Shown piece by piece: positions 57,557 to 64,000 of a stretch of 64,000 nucleotides of DNA. The stretch covers positions 1,137,501 to 1,201,500 of the forward strand of contig JAQGDQ010000003.1 of NCBI GenBank assembly GCA_030141605.1. The letters run 5' to 3'. The number at the start of each line of letters is the position of its first letter. Positions within the stretch are counted from its first letter, which is position 1. The translations under genes were made by a program, and so were the position numbers. This stretch comes from Tubiluchus corallicola. Its lineage: Eukaryota; Priapulida; Priapulimorpha; Priapulimorphida; Tubiluchidae. The notes below the pieces were generated by a model. It searched no databases, was not told the origin of the DNA, and saw nothing but the letters and a program-made list of their open reading frames with translations.

Positions 57557-59372
57557 AATGAAAGTTTTGTATTTTGAGCTGCAAAATGTCGATACAAAAA
57601 TCAAACTGATGATAACCGTTTGCACAAACAGCTCATGAATATAAATCACATTCTTCCACTTATTTCATTGTCCATTAATTCCGCTTTAATATAGTGCCAC
57701 GTACTATAATATTATAGTTATATGAATTTACATGTAGATGGTTTTTATTCTTTTGTCTTTTTTACTCCTCAAATTTTCATCGTCAATCTGCTTTTATTTG
57801 ATGCTACACTATGATTGGTACCAACTCTGTACACAAAAAACCGTAAATGTTGAGGTTTCATCTGCATATACTAAAATTCATTATTTGCTCTAGGAATATT
57901 AATGTTTTCATGAGATATGAAGATTACTGTTATTGTACCCGCTCTCACAGTTAAAAATTAACACGTCATAAGCTTGTGTGCGTGCACAGGTTTTTACACT
58001 GCAACAGATTACTCAGCAGGAGAAAATAATAAGACACTTTGCAATAGAGAAGCTTTTCCTGAAATCACTACACATTACGCTAAATATCACTTACGCAGGT
58101 ATGTCGTTATCATTACTCAGCGTGTTCAACCTGAGACCCTATTAACATCCATTGCGCATTTCTTGGGTAACCTTCATTAGTTAAGTGTAAGCCATAAAGC
58201 ATCGCAAACAGGTAAATTAAGTTGGCGAAGAAACCCTACTGAAGCCTGCTGTAGTCAAATTAATAGTAATAAGCACTTGCAGTGCAGAAGAGTAGGTGCC
58301 ATGGTTGTCAAGTATGAAACACTCTTGGGATACAATTATTTCAGCTGAATCACCACAAATATAGTATTTCGGCAGCTTTGGAAAGAATAATCCTGTAAAT
58401 TGGGCTAATAATAAGGGATTTTGATGTCAAAACAGTGAAACCAACCGCTATTTAATAAAAAATATGTACAATTTATTATACATTATCTACTTATAATAAA
58501 TATAGGCCATTTAAATTGACTGCTTCGTTGAGATGAATAAAATTGACATTTGAGAGTGGATAAAATTGTAATTGCAAAATATGATTTTAAAATCAACGAC
58601 TATCACACTGACAGTTCTGAAAAAAAGAAAAGGCGCTTACAACTACTTAAAAAGGCAAAACACAGTATCATGAAAAAATGCTCTTGCTACATTAACATTA
58701 TCATTGAAAACAGACGAACTACATATGAAGTGCACTGTTTGTGTGATTTTCAATACGTCGTTGCAAGGTGATTTCGGTAATTTTTCTGCATCCATTCTGT
58801 TAATTTTTTCTCATAAAATGATGTTAAGCAACTAGCAAAGCGAATTTCGTAGCAGTATAACTATAACCGGCAGAATGATTACGATTAGGCTAACTTTAGT
58901 TGAAATCATAGTAAAATTATTAAATGTCTCTGTGAGTCTAGTAATAATAATCTTCGATAGTGCATATTAGTGTTAAAAAAATTAGTCATCGTTCTTAATT
59001 ATGACCAAGAATTCGACAGTTTTTTTGTCGTACTATAATTGATTTCACTCAGTTTTGAGCACAGCAGATTTTAATGATTCCACTATAAAGTATACAATCG
59101 CTGCAAGGACGCATGCAACAACAACCTAAAAATTGTAAAAATTTTCTTTTGTTGCTTATATTTTTCTTCTCATTTTTCTTCTTCAGCTCCCCTCTTTTTC
59201 CTTTTTCTACTTCTGTTCCCTTACTTCACTTTTTGTTTACTCCGAGTGCTTCGTCAATGGCACTGCGTTGTTACTAAACCCATTCAATTCATTATTTTGA
59301 TCAAACGTGCGGAAATTGGCTCGTAATTCTGTGTGACATTTCTCTTCAGCAAATCTTACTTTAGTACAACGC
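57557..59372. other. Spacer between the divergent 5' side of the globin gene and the 3' end of the ZP gene
   Basis: AT-rich. It should contain the globin promoter (immediately right of 57556) and any 3' UTR of the ZP gene (left of 59373), but no clear TATA box or AATAAA could be fixed. The open frames at 57974-58180 and 58550-58771 show no recognisable protein features. Confidence 0.35.
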
Positions 59373-61737
59373 TCAACACACTGTACCACCAGCGTTTGAA
59401 GTCGTATATACACTAAAACGTTTTTGTCCTTGGTCACAATCTTGTCGATTTAAGTGACCTGATAACTGTCTCCAATCGAAGGTGCTTAACATGCGAGCAA
59501 AATTGCTCCTAATTTCACTTGAAGCTCTATCTACTATTGTTTCTCCAAGATATCTATCACCACCGTCACTGCTGCTGCCACCTCGATTCTCTTCTAGCCC
59601 AAGTCTCCACATCAACAGACTTACTGCTGAAGTCACTACAATAAGGGCAAACATAGTTACTACTACTACGGCGGCTTCAGTTCTGCCTATACAGTCACCC
59701 GTCGCTGTATCACTTGCTGCAATGAAAAATAATAACTGTGTATATACAATAGTTCGAATATTATTATTTCTAGTCTATCTCAAATTATTTACTCCAAATA
59801 CTCCTTGCATGCTTAATGGCATTCATAAAAGTACAACCAACACTTGTATGTTGCCTGATACACGAGTGTTTTCTATAAACCATTCTGAATCTAACCTAGC
59901 ATATTAGCTGTGTGAAACATTAGTTAGTAATCTCCTCTCTGCACAACTGACATTTAGATCACTGCCTCATCCACCCATTTTGTTAACATTAACTTTAAAG
60001 CATAAATTTTATCAGTGAATAGAGCAACACAAGATAATGTTATAAAAAGCCTTACCAACTAGAACAGGTTGTACTTCCCCGTCTTCTTCACCTCTGAGAA
60101 GTACTTTAATGTTTCTGAAGATATCTATTCTGTATGATACAGAATTGTTCTCATAACCCTGGTTAGGTTCCAAATGAACATCTCTACGCTGTCTATGAAC
60201 CTGACACACTTTCTGTAAAATGATTTATTACATTGTTTTCAAATGAGACACAGAGAAAAATAATAAGAAAAACTAGCTGACAAGATTTCTGACGTGGAAA
60301 GAAATTGAAGATTTTGCAAACAACAGTTACTGTACGGCCTGGAAAAGACGTTAGCTTGTGTCTGAAAGTCACAACACTTTTATTGAATTCGCTTGATTAC
60401 CTAGGAATTGCGCTTCACAAAGAAATCGTAACTTGTAACTTTTCAACCTGAGACTGTGGTCAACCAATCTGTCAACTTTTACCGTTTAATTCATCTCAAT
60501 GAGACCTTTATTTGATAGGCTACAAACTAGTTTCGATCGACATTGGAAGGCATTCGTCTCTTCGACCTTGCCTATGTCACCGTGACCTAGCCACGCCCAC
60601 TTTCTGATAAATACGTAGTGCACGTCTATGCTTACTTTTTCTACCATTCTCTGAGCACCGATCTCAGATGTTTTTCCTGAAAGGCTCGTGATTCTGGAGT
60701 CATAGACATGGCCCAGGTTTCTTGTTTTGGCTCATATTTCGAGCCCTTGAGAACTACCAGCTTTTTAAAACCACATGTGAACTTCTACCCAATAGTACTT
60801 AAATACTTGTGAAAAAAAACTGAAAATACTTAAAGCCCTGTGAGAAGAAGAGGAACAACGGAAAAACAGAGATGCCGCTGCCCTGACTCCTTGACCAGCT
60901 GTATAGCCGTAATTATAGCGAAATCTTAATTATCAACAGTTGACAAAAACATGGCAAGTGTATTTGGCAGATCATCTTAAGTTTAAAAATATGAAGTAGA
61001 ATCCTAACATTGTACCAGAAAAAGAGAAAAAATAACAATTTTTATTTAAAGTTAGCATTTCGCATTCTGCCAGAAATAGAAAGAGAGGTACAAAACTCCA
61101 TTTTTCAATAAATTTTGTCATTTGGCAATCAATTATCATCCAGTGGCGGAGAAGACTAGCTGACAGGAATTGAATACTCAATTAAATAAAAATAACTTAT
61201 TTATAAATAAATAAAGATAATTGCCAGTAAAATTATCTCAAAGTTACTAAAGCCATGTTTGACGTTTTGCACTTTTTATGCGACACATGATTATTTATCA
61301 TGCATTGTTTTTTTTACATCAAGTGATACCAACGTCTTTGATTGAGTATTGCCTGAGTCGACATTTGGTTAAACTTTAGACATCTTTGGCCTAACTTCTA
61401 AGCAACCTAAGCATCGTTCGTTACAACCTAATTTCATTTACCCTTTCGCATTTTTCTTGACAAATGTTAACTTCACACTCAAAATAAACGTTGTCTCTGT
61501 CTGGAAACTTAAAAACTTCGAATATTGCCGCATAATAAGTGAAACCATCATTTTCATAATTAAGTTTTCGAAATGGTCCAACCATCTTCCTGTGCACAGG
61601 GCATCTGCAAAAAAATAAAAATATAATTTTTTTCCTGCTTCCTTCATTCTTTCTGTCTTTAGCTTATTCGTATGTGCTCTCTTTTTCACACTCGAAATTA
61701 CACACATTTAATCAAATTGCGGTTTAATAAAAGATTT

Positions 61738-61797
<60 letters not shown>

Positions 61798-61826
61798 GCT
61801 AGCTAGCTAGCTAGCTAGCTAGCTAG

Positions 61827-61891
<65 letters not shown>

Positions 61892-61977
61892 CAACCAACC
61901 AACCAACCAACCAACCAACCAACCAACCAACCAACCAACCAACCAACCAACCAACCAACCAACAACTAACTAACTAT

Positions 61978-62010
<33 letters not shown>

Positions 62011-63929
62011 CAACTAACCAACCAACCAACCAAACCAATAACTAGCTCGCTCACTCATTCACTCATTGGCCGACTGACTGACTGACTGACTGACTGACTA
62101 ATTTAACTAACTAACTAACTAATTACAAGAGCGGCTTAATCAAAAAGCATCATGAGTAAGCTTCTTATTTACTTCCTTCGCTTACTCACTCTTTTTATTT
62201 GTTAGTTGTACCTGTCATATATTTGACTACTTGACTTTCACTTTTTTGTTTCATTTTTCTCATCCGTTTTCTTTCTCCCACTTCCTTTTTCTTCTCTAGT
62301 TTTCTCTTTAGATTTTACAACAGATTATCTTTTGCCTTCTCGAAGTTACTTCTCGAAGAAATATTTAATCAAACAAAGATATAAATACCCGTTTCTGTCG
62401 ATAAGATTAATTTTTGCACGGGATGTTCCGTCTTGAGCGTAACAGCTTGTTGGCCAAATATCCCAATAATCTGAAAAAAAAAACATTTAAACCACTGTCA
62501 AGGTAATGACATGTTTATCGATGAATTTTCATTGACAGTACATGACAAGCACGGGTTACCGCCACGATTAACAAAGAATGGCAACTCGAAATCGTTAGTG
62601 TGAAAATAATTACGATACTTCAAGAATTTTTTTTATCTACATACCATTGATAAGATGATAAATAACCATAGTGCCGTATTCTCCAACTATAAGTCTCTCG
62701 GCCACTGCGTTTCTAGGATCCTTGCCAACCACAACCTTGAAGTTGAGTTCTGGAATTTTAACTCCTTGCACAATTTCAGAGGTAGGAAGTTTTCTTGGAT
62801 TTACCATACTACAAGAGAAAAGGTAGGGTTAGTTTTGAACTATGATTTGTTTTTTGTTCCCTTTTGGTATGTGTTATGACATTTTATGTCTCAGACTGCT
62901 GAAATATCCCTAAAAAACAGAATTTCTGAATTGACACTAAGACGAATTACGAGTTTCACCTTCTTTACAAAGTAATGCTTTTATAAAGAACAGCGTTTAC
63001 ATTGGACAAGCACAGTGGTGAATGCAACTACTGGCATATCTATAGTGATATGTGAACTGACAATATGTGGAACAGACTAACAATATTAACTGACATATCT
63101 GATGATGCACTTTTACCGACAATTTGTAAAACAGATGCTGTTCTGAGAATTTTGATTTTCAAGTTAAATTATACTCACGGTACTGTAACTGCCCAGTTCA
63201 GTATTTTTCTCATATTATCAGCATTGAAGGCGCATTGGACGGTATAAGCTCTGTCATTTTCCCACAATACTCCGAAAAAGCTATCAGTCATCACTACTAC
63301 TGTATTTGAAAATATCACAGATTTACCCTTAAAAACACAGAAAAATGCATGAAAATGAAAAAGTTATTTATACCTCAAAAAAAGTTATAATTGGTAACAT
63401 TATTCTGAATGAAGGAAACTAGTACATGCGTCTGGGCCAAACAGTTTGCAAATACAAAAAATGTGTGTAACTGACAACAACAATATTAGTAACTTAAATA
63501 TCTGTTAATAGCAATAATAATAAATGCCTATTATACATTTTGTAAAACGCGATCAGACTTTGATGAAAAGTTAGTCTCAGTCATTAAGACGTCAGTTTCT
63601 TACAAAAGGTTCTTGTCATGGAATATGCTTTTGGAAAAGCACTAACAATGTAACGAAAGATAGAGTGAGCCATTCACAACGACAAGACGCAACTCCTATG
63701 TTACTAATTCTGGAAATAAAAACTTATTAATATTATACCTCATTTCTTTCTTCAGTACCGCATCCGTCAAGAGGAATTACCAATTTCGCAAAGTCTACTT
63801 CTTCAAATGAACTCTTGCATTGAACGATCTTGAAAAATCCTTTTGAATAAATGTTTCCAGTGAAGCTAGAGGCAAAAGATACGCTGATGTGCATTGCTCT
63901 ACTGCTGAGATCACAGGATACTGTCACAC
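59373..63929 (-). CDS. ZP-domain (cuticlin-like) type I membrane protein, 5' end beyond the window
   Basis: Read right to left, the exons are 63739-63929, 63179-63327, 62645-62808, 62389-62470, 61442-61604, 60056-60212 and 59373-59716 (TGA at 59373-59375). They join in frame into about 416 residues with GT-AG introns. The ZP module is recognisable: [55 protein letters not shown], then the C-half with [45 protein letters not shown] and NICQEKC. RQRR follows the domain as a furin-type site. A membrane helix ([20 protein letters not shown]) and a cytoplasmic tail of about 75 residues follow it. ZP proteins are secreted or shed and polymerise into extracellular matrices or cuticles after cleavage at such sites. 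The signal peptide and any N-terminal domains lie right of the window. The exact subfamily is not resolved. Confidence 0.88.
61737..62120. repeat. Compound tetranucleotide array (AACT/AGCT/AACC/ACTG)n
   Basis: About 380 bp. Units run CTAA, then CTAG, CTAA, CCAA, CTAA, a mixed CCAA/CTAA block, and finally CTGA. It lies in the ZP gene intron between exons at 61442-61604 and 62389-62470. Confidence 0.95.
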
Positions 63930-64000
63930 CTACGAAAAAGAAATTAGCTTTACTTAGCGCACCTACATAATTCATAACATTGGCTTTTTAGCAACAACAA

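Noticed and set aside
57303-57638. Plus-strand frame opposite the globin gene
   Set aside because: It is the antisense shadow of a clear globin coding sequence.
57557-57649. N-terminal extension of the globin with a signal-peptide-like hydrophobic stretch
   Set aside because: The frame is open upstream, but its first codon is GTG. The first ATG is at 57556, with good context and an acylation motif.
59482-59907. Plus-strand 141-codon frame opposite the last ZP exon
   Set aside because: The minus strand there encodes the membrane helix and tail in phase with the upstream ZP exons. The plus frame has no recognisable features.
61737-62120. Regular repeats considered as a CRISPR or satellite array
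   Set aside because: It is a simple tetranucleotide repeat without spacers, in a eukaryotic intron.

Overview
The window is nuclear DNA from an intron-rich animal. It is AT-rich, nearly every gene is cut into short exons with GT-AG introns, and it is crowded with long microsatellites and degraded transposon pieces. The gene set (GABA-B-type receptor, EstB-like beta-lactamase-domain protein, SGLT-type SLC5 transporters, globin X-like globin, cuticlin-type ZP protein) fits a marine invertebrate. A lophotrochozoan such as a mollusc is my best guess, but this is inference and no species can be named. There are no prokaryotic operons, CRISPR arrays or rRNA operons.

Layout. 2128-7375 (+): the last six recognised exons of a GABA-B-like class C GPCR whose 5' part lies outside the window; no exon for the fourth membrane helix is visible. 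9799-17354 (+): a complete nine-exon serine beta-lactamase-domain gene with a single N-terminal membrane anchor. 21233-29625, 33096-42271 and 45133-52506 (all +): three tandem SLC5 (SGLT4/5-like) sodium/solute cotransporter genes. Each has 12 exons with introns at identical positions and phases, and they encode about 654, 678 and 664 residues. 56885-57556 (-): an intronless globin X-like gene with an N-terminal acylation motif. 59373-63929 (-): the last seven exons of a ZP-domain type I membrane protein with a furin site; its 5' end lies beyond the right edge.

Between genes there are LINE 3' fragments, a 413-bp hAT-like miniature element in intron 1 of the first SLC5 gene, a roughly 0.95-kb terminal-inverted-repeat element in a beta-lactamase-gene intron, a 15-bp minisatellite, a pair of old dispersed repeats near both ends of the window, and two unassigned exon-like sequences (18139-18268 and 44619-44852).

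The biological core is the SLC5 array. The three genes form a local expansion of one sodium/solute symporter subfamily. The sodium-site serines and the Gln of TM10 are kept, but several residues that line the sugar pocket of SGLT1 are replaced in all copies. No functional link to the neighbouring GPCR, hydrolase, globin or ZP genes is evident. I found no strong case for a wholly new system; the strongest leads are the altered SLC5 pocket, the acylated intronless globin, the GPCR lacking one helix and the two orphan exons.
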